DNA from: 34-65-8 sp963529855
GTDB lineage: Bacteria; Pseudomonadota; Alphaproteobacteria; Sphingomonadales; Sphingomonadaceae
Assembly: GCA_963529855.1 (NCBI GenBank)
Contig: CAURZK010000001.1
Coordinates: 558,001 to 622,000, forward strand
Length of the DNA stretch: 64,000 bases
Reading direction: 5' to 3'
Shown: one piece after another, positions 26,695 to 35,225 of the stretch
Position numbering within the stretch: position 1 is the first letter of the stretch
Layout: each line of letters opens with the position of its first letter
The notes under the pieces: model-generated
Told to the model about the DNA's origin: nothing
Databases searched by the model: none
The model's input: only the letters and a program-made list of their open reading frames with translations
Program-made: the position numbers and the translations under genes

Positions 26695-27984
26695 ATGACC
26701 ACACTCAGTCCGCAGTCCGCCCGCGATCGCATCCGCCAGTTGATCGATACCACCACGATGTCTCGCGCCGGCATCGCCCGTGCAGCAGGCCTACATGCCA
26801 ATTCGCTGCGCGACTGCACGGACGAAGCTTGGAACCCCACGGCCGAGACGCTGGGGAAGCTCGAGGCGTTCTTCTTCGCCAATGACGATCGCCCTGTGCT
26901 TGCCACTATCGACGAGATTATCGACGAGGCGCGCAACGGGCGCATGTTTGTGCTGGTCGATGACGAGGATCGCGAGAACGAGGGCGATCTGGTGATCCCG
27001 GCCCAGATGGCCACGCCGGCGGCAATCAATTTCATGGCATCGCATGGCAAGGGATTGATCTGCCTGTCGATGACCAAGGCCCGGTGCGACCAGTTGCAGC
27101 TGTCACTGATGAGCAGCAACAACCGCACCCGCCACGAAACTGCGTTTACCACCAGCATCGAAGCGCGCGAAGGCGTGACCACCGGCATCAGCGCCGCCGA
27201 CCGCGCGCGCACGATCAGCGTTGCGATCGACGCCGGCAAAACTGCGGACGACATCGTGACCCCGGGTCACGTCTTTCCGCTGGTCGCGCGCGATGGGGGG
27301 GTGCTGGTCCGCGCCGGTCATACCGAAGCGGCGGTCGATATCTCGCGCCTGGCCGGACTCAATCCGTCGGGCGTGATCTGCGAGATCATGAACGAGGACG
27401 GCAGCATGGCACGAATGGACGATCTGATCGCCTTCGCCCGCCGGCACGAACTGAAGATTGGCACCATCCGCGATCTGATCGCCTATCGCTTGAAGCACGA
27501 CAATCTTGCCGAAATCCGCACCGATGCCCGCTTCACCAGTCGTTGGGGCGGTGATTGGCGCGCAATCGCGTTCTACAACAAGGCCACCAATTCAGAGCAG
27601 ATCGTGCTGCAGAAGGGACATGTCGACCCTGCCCGCCCCACGCTGGTTCGAATGCACGCGCTGAGCATCTTCACCGACATCTTCGGCAAGGAAGGCCCCG
27701 GTGACCGCACGCTTGAGCGCGCGATGGAGATCATCGGTGCGGAAGGTGCCGGGGTGATCGCGATGATCCCCCAGCCGACCAGCACTTTCATGTCCGACCA
27801 GGTCCGCCGCCTGAAGGGCGAAGAAACCGGCGGCATGGATGCACTGCGCGATTACGGCGTGGGCGCGCAGATCCTCACCAAGCTGGGGGTTCACGAAATG
27901 GAGCTGCTGACCAATTCTGCGCACACTCTGGTGGCGCTGGAAGGTTATGGTCTCTCCATCGTCGGCGAACGCCCGCTGGACTGA
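26695..27984 (+). CDS. ribB: 3,4-dihydroxy-2-butanone-4-phosphate synthase with N-terminal HTH and degenerate GCH II domain
   Basis: This 429-residue protein has three parts. Residues 1-62 form a helix-turn-helix-like region (MSRAGIARAAGLHANSLRD...PTAETLGKLEAFF). Residues ~68-275 are the RibB domain, with DDEDRENEGDLV at 89-100, AREGVTTGISAADRART and TPGHVFPLVARDGGVLVRAGHTEAA. It converts ribulose 5-phosphate to the four-carbon riboflavin precursor. Residues ~285-425 resemble GTP cyclohydrolase II, but the zinc-binding cysteines expected after the RMH motif are absent, so this half should be inactive on GTP. Its 3' end overlaps the convergent amylase gene by 40 bp. Confidence 0.92.
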   Translation: MTTLSPQSARDRIRQLIDTTTMSRAGIARAAGLHANSLRDCTDEAWNPTAETLGKLEAFFFANDDRPVLATIDEIIDEARNGRMFVLVDDEDRENEGDLVIPAQMATPAAINFMASHGKGLICLSMTKARCDQLQLSLMSSNNRTRHETAFTTSIEAREGVTTGISAADRARTISVAIDAGKTADDIVTPGHVFPLVARDGGVLVRAGHTEAAVDISRLAGLNPSGVICEIMNEDGSMARMDDLIAFARRHELKIGTIRDLIAYRLKHDNLAEIRTDARFTSRWGGDWRAIAFYNKATNSEQIVLQKGHVDPARPTLVRMHALSIFTDIFGKEGPGDRTLERAMEIIGAEGAGVIAMIPQPTSTFMSDQVRRLKGEETGGMDALRDYGVGAQILTKLGVHEMELLTNSAHTLVALEGYGLSIVGERPLD

Positions 27985-29384
27985 GTGTTCGCGAACAACC
28001 GGAACCCGTTGGCGGGCACCGCGGCCTTGCCGCCCGATGCGAAAGTCACCTCCCCGCCGCGGAACTCGCGATAAGTCCCGGCGGGCAGGCCATCGGCAAA
28101 AGTCACTTCGACCGGGGCGCCGGTGAAGTTGAACAGACCGAGCACCTTGTTGCCGCCGTCCTGCCGGACCCAGGCGAGCACCTGTTGCGGTTTGTCGGTT
28201 TCGACCTTGGCCATGCGTGCGCCCCACTTGCCATTGGCGAGCGCCGGGTTGGCCTTGCGGAATGCGATCAGGTCCTTGACCAGCGCGCCGTATTGGCAAC
28301 CTGCGCCCTGGCTCCAGTCGATCGGGTTCTTCTCGAAGAATTCCAGCCGCTTGGCATTGCAGGCCTCCATCCCGTTATGGACCAGCGGCAGCCCTTCGCC
28401 GGTGAACGACAGCGCCGTCATCGCCTCCAGGTTCGCACCGTAATTTTCGCGCAGGGTACCTTCCCAGGCGTTGCTGTCGTGGTTTTCGATATAGGTCATG
28501 CGCATGGCCTCGCGCGGCCACAGGCTCTCGTTCTCGGCATAGTAACCGTAGAAAGCGGTCACATCGGCATTGCCCTTGGCGACGTTCTTGGATGTGTTGT
28601 GCCAATCCCAGGCGTAAGTCGCGTCGAACGCACCCTTGTGGAACGCCGTCTCCTGCACTTCGCCAAGCATGAAGACGGGTCGGATCGCGGAGAGACGCCC
28701 CCGCATGGTTTCCCAGAAATCGACCGGGACGTAACCGGCGACATCAGCGCGGTACCCGTCGACCCCGAAATCGCGCACCCACATTTCCATCGCCTTGCCC
28801 ACGTGTTCGCGCACGCCGGGCTTCGACCAGTCGAGGTCGATGATGTCGGACCAGTCCCACCACGGCGTGGGCCTGAAATCGCCGTCCCATGTCTTTTCGT
28901 ACCAATCGGGATGCTGCTTGCGCAGGTCGTTGTCCCACGCGGTGTGGTTGGCGACGAGATCGAGGATTACCTTGAACCCTTGGGCATGGGCCGCATCGAC
29001 GAAGGCCTTAAAGTCGGCCTTGGTACCGAATTCCGGGTTCACGTCGTAGTAGTCCTTGACCGAATAGGGCGAGCCCAATGTGCCCTTGCGGTTCTCGGCG
29101 CCGATCGGGTGGATCGGCATGAGCCACAGGATGTCGACGCCCAGCTCCTTCAGGCGCGGCAACTCGGCTTGTGCGGCCTTGAACGTCCCCTCGGGCGTGA
29201 ACTGGCGCGTGTTGATCTGGTAAAGCACCGCATCGCGCGACCATTCGGGGTTCTCGAGTTCGACATAGCTCCTGGGTTCCCATGCGGAGTCTGCGGCAAC
29301 TTCATCAGGCCGGTCGGACATGGCAAAGGCAGCGCCCGTCGCAACCACGGTTGCAAGGGCGAGACCAAGGGCAAAACGCTTCAT
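27945..29384 (-). CDS. Exported GH13 alpha-amylase-type enzyme
   Basis: This 479-residue enzyme has a signal peptide (MKRFALGLALATVVATGAAFA), so it should act in the periplasm. The (beta/alpha)8 barrel carries the GH13 regions: DLVANHTAWD near 142, the nucleophile Asp214 in DGYRADVAG, the acid/base Glu242 in FMLGEV and the stabilising Asp303 in IENHDSN. It would cleave alpha-1,4 glucosidic bonds of maltodextrins; exact specificity is unclear. It overlaps the MFS gene by 4 bp and is the last gene of the leftward regulator-transporter-amylase set. Confidence 0.92.
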   Translation of the reverse strand: MKRFALGLALATVVATGAAFAMSDRPDEVAADSAWEPRSYVELENPEWSRDAVLYQINTRQFTPEGTFKAAQAELPRLKELGVDILWLMPIHPIGAENRKGTLGSPYSVKDYYDVNPEFGTKADFKAFVDAAHAQGFKVILDLVANHTAWDNDLRKQHPDWYEKTWDGDFRPTPWWDWSDIIDLDWSKPGVREHVGKAMEMWVRDFGVDGYRADVAGYVPVDFWETMRGRLSAIRPVFMLGEVQETAFHKGAFDATYAWDWHNTSKNVAKGNADVTAFYGYYAENESLWPREAMRMTYIENHDSNAWEGTLRENYGANLEAMTALSFTGEGLPLVHNGMEACNAKRLEFFEKNPIDWSQGAGCQYGALVKDLIAFRKANPALANGKWGARMAKVETDKPQQVLAWVRQDGGNKVLGLFNFTGAPVEVTFADGLPAGTYREFRGGEVTFASGGKAAVPANGFRLFANTQSSGRSPTMERP

Positions 29385-30895
29385 GCTGCGACTCCTTCTT
29401 GCGGAACATGCACGCGCAGCATCGCCAGCGCGGCAAGCACCAGGGTTCCGGCCGCAAAGGCCATCGTCCAGATCGGTTCGGTCGGGAAAAAGGCCTTCAT
29501 GATCGAACCCATCACCGTCGCCACCAGCAGTTGCGGAACGACGATGAAAACGTTGAACAGACCCATGTAGATGCCGAGCTTTTGCTGCGGCAGGCTGCTG
29601 GCAAGGATTGCGTAGGGCATGGCGAGAATGCTGGCCCAGGCGATGCCGATCCCGATTTCCGCAACCAGCAACAGCTCTGGATCGCGGATCACGAAAAAGC
29701 TGGCGAACCCGGCGGCACCGCAGAGCAGGCCGATTACGTGTGTTTGCGCCTTGCCCACCTTACGGGCCAGCAGCGGCAGCACGGTCAGCGCGGCGATGGC
29801 GGCCACGGCGTTATAGGCTGCGAACAGCCAGCCGACCCAGTTTGCGCCCTCGTTATAGGCGGCGCTGGCGGTGTCGGTGCTGCCGAAGACGTATTGCGTC
29901 ACCACCGGCGTGGTGTTGATCCACATGATGAACAGCGCCGACCAGCTGAAGAACTGGACCAGCGCGAGTTTTTTCATGATGTCCGGCATCCCGGAGAAAT
30001 CGCCGACGATGCTGGTCAGCATCCCTGTAACGTTGCCCTGTCGCGCCATCGAAATGGCTGCCGCGCTGAGCAGGCCATAACCCGCCAGCAGTCCGCCAAG
30101 CAGGTAGACCTCCTTTTCCAGGTCGAACCAGGCCACCGCCAGGATAATTGCAGCGCCAGCCACCAACCACAGGGCACTCGTCGCATAGTTCCTGGATGCA
30201 AGGGCACGCACCGGGTGGTCGAGACCCTCGGCCGGGTTCGCATCGCCGAACGTGCGCATCTCGTCCGGAGAGTATTCCCGCGTGGTCAGCACGGTCCAAA
30301 GCACCGCTGCGAACAGCGCCGCGCCGCCGATCCAGAAGCTGTAACGCACGGTATCGGGAATGCCGCCATCCGCCGCGACATTGGCGACGCCGATTTGTGT
30401 CATTACCCAGGGCACGACCGATCCGACCACCGCACCCGCGCCGATGAAGGCGGTCTGCACAGCGTATCCCGCCGTGTGCTGGTCCTTGCGCAGCATATCG
30501 CCCACGAAGGCGCGAAACGGCTCCATCGAGACGTTGAGGCTCGCGTCGAGCACCCACAACAGCACCGCCGCCATGATCAGCACTTCGGAAAGCGGCATGA
30601 GGAACAGCGACAGCGCCGCCATCACCGCGCCGATCAGAAAGTACGGGCGTCGCCGCCCCAGCTTGCCCAGCCAGGTCCGGTCCGACATGTGTCCGATGAT
30701 CGGCTGGACCAGCAAACCCGTCAGCGGCGCCGCCACCCACAGTGCGGGCAGATCGTCGATCGCGCTGCCCAGAGACTGGAAGACGCGGCTCATGTTGGCA
30801 TTCTGCAGGGCAAAGCCGATCTGGATGCCGAAGAAGCCGAAGCTGATGTTGAACAGGCCGGCCCATCCCTGGCGCGGCTTTTCGCGTCCCGTCAT
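29381..30895 (-). CDS. MFS sugar transporter, maltose/maltodextrin type
   Basis: This 504-residue protein has 12 predicted membrane spans. The MFS motif GHMSDRTWLGKLGRRRPY follows span 2, and NVSMEPFRAFVGDML resembles the plant SUC-like/MalY glycoside-cation symporters. In related alphaproteobacteria such a protein carries maltose across the inner membrane. It lies between a LacI-type regulator and an amylase, overlapping the latter by 4 bp, so maltose or small maltodextrins are the best guess. Confidence 0.9.
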   Translation of the reverse strand: MTGREKPRQGWAGLFNISFGFFGIQIGFALQNANMSRVFQSLGSAIDDLPALWVAAPLTGLLVQPIIGHMSDRTWLGKLGRRRPYFLIGAVMAALSLFLMPLSEVLIMAAVLLWVLDASLNVSMEPFRAFVGDMLRKDQHTAGYAVQTAFIGAGAVVGSVVPWVMTQIGVANVAADGGIPDTVRYSFWIGGAALFAAVLWTVLTTREYSPDEMRTFGDANPAEGLDHPVRALASRNYATSALWLVAGAAIILAVAWFDLEKEVYLLGGLLAGYGLLSAAAISMARQGNVTGMLTSIVGDFSGMPDIMKKLALVQFFSWSALFIMWINTTPVVTQYVFGSTDTASAAYNEGANWVGWLFAAYNAVAAIAALTVLPLLARKVGKAQTHVIGLLCGAAGFASFFVIRDPELLLVAEIGIGIAWASILAMPYAILASSLPQQKLGIYMGLFNVFIVVPQLLVATVMGSIMKAFFPTEPIWTMAFAAGTLVLAALAMLRVHVPQEGVAA

Positions 30896-30978
30896 GTCAC
30901 TCTCCCGCGGCGCGCAACCTGACCGGCTGCGACTGCCCGAGCGGCATGGCTGGCATCAATCGACCTGCGCGACAACAC

Positions 30979-30990
30979 GCATACGAATAC
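30979..30990. promoter_or_regulatory. Probable LacI-type operator before the MFS gene
   Basis: GCATACGAATAC matches 10 of 12 bases of the GTATACGTATAC palindrome found in the divergent promoter at 32152. It lies 84 bp before the MFS start, next to the regulator's stop codon, and would let the regulator control the transporter-amylase pair separately. Confidence 0.45.
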
Positions 30991-30991
30991 G

Positions 30992-32059
30992 TCAGCCGAT
31001 TGCCTGCGGCGCTCCGGCGCGATGCCAACCGAGCGTGCTGGCCCGCTGAACCAGCTGCGCCGGCAGCTGTCGACACAGCGCCTCGTCGTGGTCGATCGCG
31101 TGAAGCAGCACGTCGAGCAGCGCTTGCCCCGCGCCGCGCAGATCCTGCATCACGGTGGTCAGTGGCGGGCTGCTGTGGCTGGCGGCCGGAATGTCGTCGA
31201 AGCCCACCAGCGCGACATCGGCAGGAACCTTCAACCCGGCATCGGCAAGAGCCCGCAGCGCACCGATCGCGATCAGGTCGCTGGCCGCAAACAAGGCATC
31301 GAACCGCGCGCCCGAGGCAAGCAGTTCACGAGCGGCATCGTATCCTTCCTTCTCGCTGGTCAGTGCATGTTTCTGCAACGCGGGGTCCGGTTCCAACCCC
31401 GCTGCACGCAGCGCTGCGCACAGCCCGGCATAGCGGTCGGCAAATTCGGGATAGCGCGCGTCCGCATCCCCCAGGAATGCCACGCGGGTGCAACCGATTT
31501 CGATCAGGTGCTGCCCGACCAGCTTGCCCGCGCCGAAATTGTCGGACCCGACCGTGGCGCCGATATTGTCCGATCGCACGGACCCCCAGCGAACGAAGTG
31601 CGTGCCCTGCCGCGCCAGCTGCTCCAGCTTGCGCTCGTACATCGTATAATCGCCATATCCGAGCAGGATCAGCCCGTCGGCCCGGTGGCTATCCTGGTAC
31701 TTCACATGCCAGTCGTCCTCCATCCGCTGGAACGAGATCAGCAGGTCGAGCCCGCGGTTCGCGCATTCGCGGGTCAGCGAGCCGAGCATGGACAGAAAGA
31801 ACGGGTTGATATTGGAATCGTCAGCGGTCGGATCCTCGAAAAACAGCAACGCGATGGTGTTGGCCCGCTGCGAGCGCAGCGAGGATGCGTTCTTGTCGAC
31901 CGTGTAGTTGAGATCGCGGGCAATCTGTTCGATCCGGGCCCGCGTTGCCTGGCTGACCGATCGGTCGCCGCGCAAGGCACGGCTGACGGTGGGCTGCGAA
32001 ACCCCCGCCATATACGCGATGTCAAAGCTCGTCGGCCGGCCTGATGGCTTGCGCCCCAT
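30992..32059 (-). CDS. LacI-family regulator of the alpha-glucan locus (MalR-like)
   Basis: This 355-residue protein has an N-terminal LacI helix-turn-helix (about 10-32: SFDIAYMAGVSQPTVSRALRG, with hinge NASSLRSQRANTIAL) and a periplasmic-binding-protein-like sugar sensor domain (60-345). It is divergent from the TonB receptor across a 231-bp promoter holding GTATACGTATAC. By position it represses the flanking operons until maltose or a derivative binds. The inducer is inferred from the GH13/GH97 neighbours. Confidence 0.92.
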   Translation of the reverse strand: MGRKPSGRPTSFDIAYMAGVSQPTVSRALRGDRSVSQATRARIEQIARDLNYTVDKNASSLRSQRANTIALLFFEDPTADDSNINPFFLSMLGSLTRECANRGLDLLISFQRMEDDWHVKYQDSHRADGLILLGYGDYTMYERKLEQLARQGTHFVRWGSVRSDNIGATVGSDNFGAGKLVGQHLIEIGCTRVAFLGDADARYPEFADRYAGLCAALRAAGLEPDPALQKHALTSEKEGYDAARELLASGARFDALFAASDLIAIGALRALADAGLKVPADVALVGFDDIPAASHSSPPLTTVMQDLRGAGQALLDVLLHAIDHDEALCRQLPAQLVQRASTLGWHRAGAPQAIG

Positions 32060-32151
32060 GATCTCTCCCAGATAGCCGGACGATAAAGCGGGCTAGGCCA
32101 GATGGCAAACGCGCCAGAAACAGGCACCGCGGTCTATGCTGCAATGCACAA

Positions 32152-32163
32152 GTATACGTATAC
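32152..32163. promoter_or_regulatory. Palindromic operator in the divergent regulator/TonB-receptor promoter
   Basis: GTATACGTATAC is a perfect 12-bp palindrome, 93 bp upstream of the regulator ATG and 139 bp upstream of the receptor GTG. A 10/12 match precedes the MFS gene. Together they make a plausible LacI-family regulon signal. Confidence 0.6.
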
Positions 32164-32290
32164 GGCCTTCCGCGCCGGGCAAACATCGCCGTAACAATGC
32201 CGCGAGCTTCGCACCGGGATAGCCCGTTCGGAGTCGAGCACTTGGAATTCGCCGCGCCAATAATGCGGCGAAACTGGGAGGATATCTGAC

Positions 32291-35110
32291 GTGGCACACC
32301 GCACATTCTTGACCGGAATCAGCGCCCCTGCGCTTGCCCTGGCGATCGCTTTCGCGCCGCAGGCCGCGCTGGCGCAGGCCGCACCCGAACCGGGCGCACA
32401 GGACCAGACCGAGGCAGAGGAACCGGTCGATCCCGAAACCGACGTGATTGTCGTTTCCGGCTTTCGCGGTGCGCTGGAAAGCGCCGTCAACCTGAAGCGC
32501 AGCAGCCCGGTGATCGCCGAAGCGTTCTCGGCAGAAGACATCGGCAAGCTACCCGACGTCTCGATCGCCGAAACGCTGGGCCGCCTGCCCGGACTTGCAG
32601 TTCAGCGCCTCAACGGACGCGCGCAGAGCCTGTCGGTACGCGGCCTCGGCCCGGATTATTCGACCTCGCTGCTCAACGGCCGCGAACTGGTATCGTCGGG
32701 CGATAATCGCGCGGTGGAATACGACCAGTATCCGTCCGAACTGATCAATCAGGGCGTGGTCTACAAGACGCCCTATGCCGGCCTGATCGGCCAGGGCTTG
32801 GCCGGCACGGTCGACCTGCGCACGATCCGCCCGCTGTCGCAGAACGACCGCATCATTTCGGTCAGTGGCCGCATGGAATTCAACGAGGATGGTTCGCTCA
32901 ATCCCGATCTCAAGGGATGGGGCTACCGCGCAACCGGCACATATGTCGACCAGTTCGCCGACGACACCCTCGGCATCGCGATCGGCGCGGCTTTCCAGTC
33001 CAGCCCCAACCAGGTCGAACGGTTCAATGCCTGGGGCTATCCCGACGATTCGGGCCAGACCGTGCTCGGCGGGATGAAGCCGTTCGCCAAGTCGGTCGAT
33101 CTTGACCGTCTGGCGATGTTCGGCACGCTGGAATGGCAGCCGAACCCGGAATGGAATTCCTCGCTCGACGTGTTCTACACCGATTACCGCGAACGCATCC
33201 CGATGCGCGGGATCGAGTTCCCGCTCAACCCGGGCTGGGGCGCGGGCACGACCATCGCCGACACGAGCGGCGGGGAATTTCCCGATGAAGTGACGTTTAC
33301 CAATGTCCAGCCGGTCGTGCGCAACGATTACGACCGGAAAGATACCGAGACGTTCGCCGTGGGCTGGAACACCACTTATGAGAATGACGACGTCATCCTC
33401 AGCCTGGACGCCTCGTATTCCAAGTCGGACCGCCGCCTGCAGCAGATCGAGAGCTATTCCGGCCTCAACTACTCCGCCACCGGCCCCAACCCGGGCGACA
33501 CGGTGACCTATCGCCGAAATACGGGCGGCTTCCCATTCCTGTTCACCAACCTGACGGATTATTCCAACACCGGCATTATCCAGCTCACCGACCCGCGCGG
33601 CTGGGGTGCGACTGTGAACGGCAACAAGATCGTCCAGGCCGGCTTCATTAACGACACCACCACGGAAGACGAACTGTGGACGATCCGCGCCGAAGCCGTG
33701 GGCAAGGTCGAAAGCGGCCTGATCAAGAACCTGGTCGCGGGCTTCGCCTACAACGATCGCAGCAAGACGCGCGACATTACGCAAAACTTCCTCAGCCTGG
33801 CCGGGCCATCAGTTTTCGCCAACCTGGGCGGGACGACGCGCCTGCCCATCCCGGCAGATGCCCTGCTGGAGCCGACCGCGTTTCTCGGCTTCCTCGGCTT
33901 TGGTCCGCAAGTGGCTTACGACCCGTTCGTGCTGCTTGAAAACGGCACCTATGTGCTCACCGACGTGCAAAGCTCCGACCTGCCGTTCCCGGGTGATTGG
34001 ACGGTCAGCGAGAAGGTCTACACCGGTTACCTGCGTGCCGATCTGGAATCGGATGCCGGCGCTATCCCGATGACCGGCAATATCGGTGTGCAACTGGTAT
34101 TTACCGACCAAAGCTCGAGCGGGTTCAGTTCGCCCGGCGGCGTTGGCGCCGTTCGCACGCCAGTGACCGATGGCGATGAATACGCGCATATCCTGCCCAG
34201 CATGATGCTGAACTTCGACGTGGCCGACAACATGAAGGTTCGCCTGGGTGCAGCACGCACGCTGGCCCGCCCGCGGATGGACCAGCTCAACGCCTCGTCC
34301 AATGCCTCGATCGCCAACCAGCCGCAGGGTTCGCTTGGCTCCATCTTCAGTGGCGGCGGCGGCAACCCGCAGCTGCGCCCCTACGTGGCGGACGGCGTCG
34401 ACCTGTCGTACGAATGGTACTTCGGCGGCGAGGGCTATTTCGCGATCGCTGGATACTACAAGTGGCTGAAGGATTTCGTGAACCCGGGTGCCTCGGTCAT
34501 TCGCGACTTCTCCTATCTGGTGCCTACGTTAACAGGCGCACAGCTGGCTGCGTTCAATCAGAGCGGGCAGCAGACGCTCGGCTTCGTCAGCGGCCCGGAC
34601 AACGGCGCCGAAGGGCACATCGCCGGTATTGAGGCGAGCCTGTCGCTGCCTTTCCGCATGTTTGCTGAAGGGCTCGACGGGTTCGGTTTCCAGACCAGCG
34701 CCTCGTTCACCGACAGCGAGCTGACCGTGACGCCGCCGGAAGGTGGTGATCCGTTTGACGTCGACGTTCCCGGCCTGTCGAAGTGGGTGGTCAACTCGAC
34801 CGTCTATTTCGAAAAGAGCGGGTTCGAGGCACGCCTCAGCCACCGTTACCGGACCAAGTTCCTGGCGGAGTTCATCGGCATCTCTGCCAGCCGCCAGTTC
34901 CGTGAAACTTATCCGGAATCGATCTTCGACGCGCAGATCGGCTATCGTTTCCAGGAAGACAGTCCGCTGAACGGCCTCTCGCTGACGGTCCAGGCGCTTA
35001 ACCTGACGGACGAGCCGTTCATCAACTTCCAGAACGGCGACCGCGATCAGATCATCGACTACGAACGGTACGGTCGCACCTATCTGGTCGGCGCCAGCTA
35101 TCGCTTCTGA
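32291..35110 (+). CDS. TonB-dependent receptor for alpha-glucans (MalA-like)
   Basis: This 939-residue outer-membrane receptor has a signal peptide ending at AALAQA, an acidic spacer, the TonB-box-like DVIVVSGFRGALESA, a plug (SVRGLGPDYSTSLLNGRELVS) and a barrel ending in LVGASYRF. It starts with GTG at 32291 behind GGGAGGA. With GH13 and GH97 enzymes downstream and a LacI regulator divergent, it should take up maltodextrins across the outer membrane with energy from TonB. A large hairpin follows the stop. Confidence 0.93.
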   Translation: MAHRTFLTGISAPALALAIAFAPQAALAQAAPEPGAQDQTEAEEPVDPETDVIVVSGFRGALESAVNLKRSSPVIAEAFSAEDIGKLPDVSIAETLGRLPGLAVQRLNGRAQSLSVRGLGPDYSTSLLNGRELVSSGDNRAVEYDQYPSELINQGVVYKTPYAGLIGQGLAGTVDLRTIRPLSQNDRIISVSGRMEFNEDGSLNPDLKGWGYRATGTYVDQFADDTLGIAIGAAFQSSPNQVERFNAWGYPDDSGQTVLGGMKPFAKSVDLDRLAMFGTLEWQPNPEWNSSLDVFYTDYRERIPMRGIEFPLNPGWGAGTTIADTSGGEFPDEVTFTNVQPVVRNDYDRKDTETFAVGWNTTYENDDVILSLDASYSKSDRRLQQIESYSGLNYSATGPNPGDTVTYRRNTGGFPFLFTNLTDYSNTGIIQLTDPRGWGATVNGNKIVQAGFINDTTTEDELWTIRAEAVGKVESGLIKNLVAGFAYNDRSKTRDITQNFLSLAGPSVFANLGGTTRLPIPADALLEPTAFLGFLGFGPQVAYDPFVLLENGTYVLTDVQSSDLPFPGDWTVSEKVYTGYLRADLESDAGAIPMTGNIGVQLVFTDQSSSGFSSPGGVGAVRTPVTDGDEYAHILPSMMLNFDVADNMKVRLGAARTLARPRMDQLNASSNASIANQPQGSLGSIFSGGGGNPQLRPYVADGVDLSYEWYFGGEGYFAIAGYYKWLKDFVNPGASVIRDFSYLVPTLTGAQLAAFNQSGQQTLGFVSGPDNGAEGHIAGIEASLSLPFRMFAEGLDGFGFQTSASFTDSELTVTPPEGGDPFDVDVPGLSKWVVNSTVYFEKSGFEARLSHRYRTKFLAEFIGISASRQFRETYPESIFDAQIGYRFQEDSPLNGLSLTVQALNLTDEPFINFQNGDRDQIIDYERYGRTYLVGASYRF

Positions 35111-35121
35111 GCTGGGGTCGT

Positions 35122-35160
35122 GAGGGGGCGAGACGGTGCCCACCGTCGTCTCGCCCTCTC
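35122..35160 (+). terminator. Strong hairpin between TonB receptor and halogenase 1 (attenuator)
   Basis: GAGGGGGCGAGAC pairs with GTCTCGCCCTCTC (one G-T wobble), and an inner GGTG/CACC pair extends it past a 3-nt bulge. Only CTT follows, so it is more likely an attenuator or mRNA-stabilising structure that lets the receptor be made in excess over downstream genes. Confidence 0.55.
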
Positions 35161-35225
35161 CCTTGCAGGTCGTTACGATGGCCATGACGGTATTTGCCGG
35201 CCGGCCTCCGAACGGGAAACTTGCG

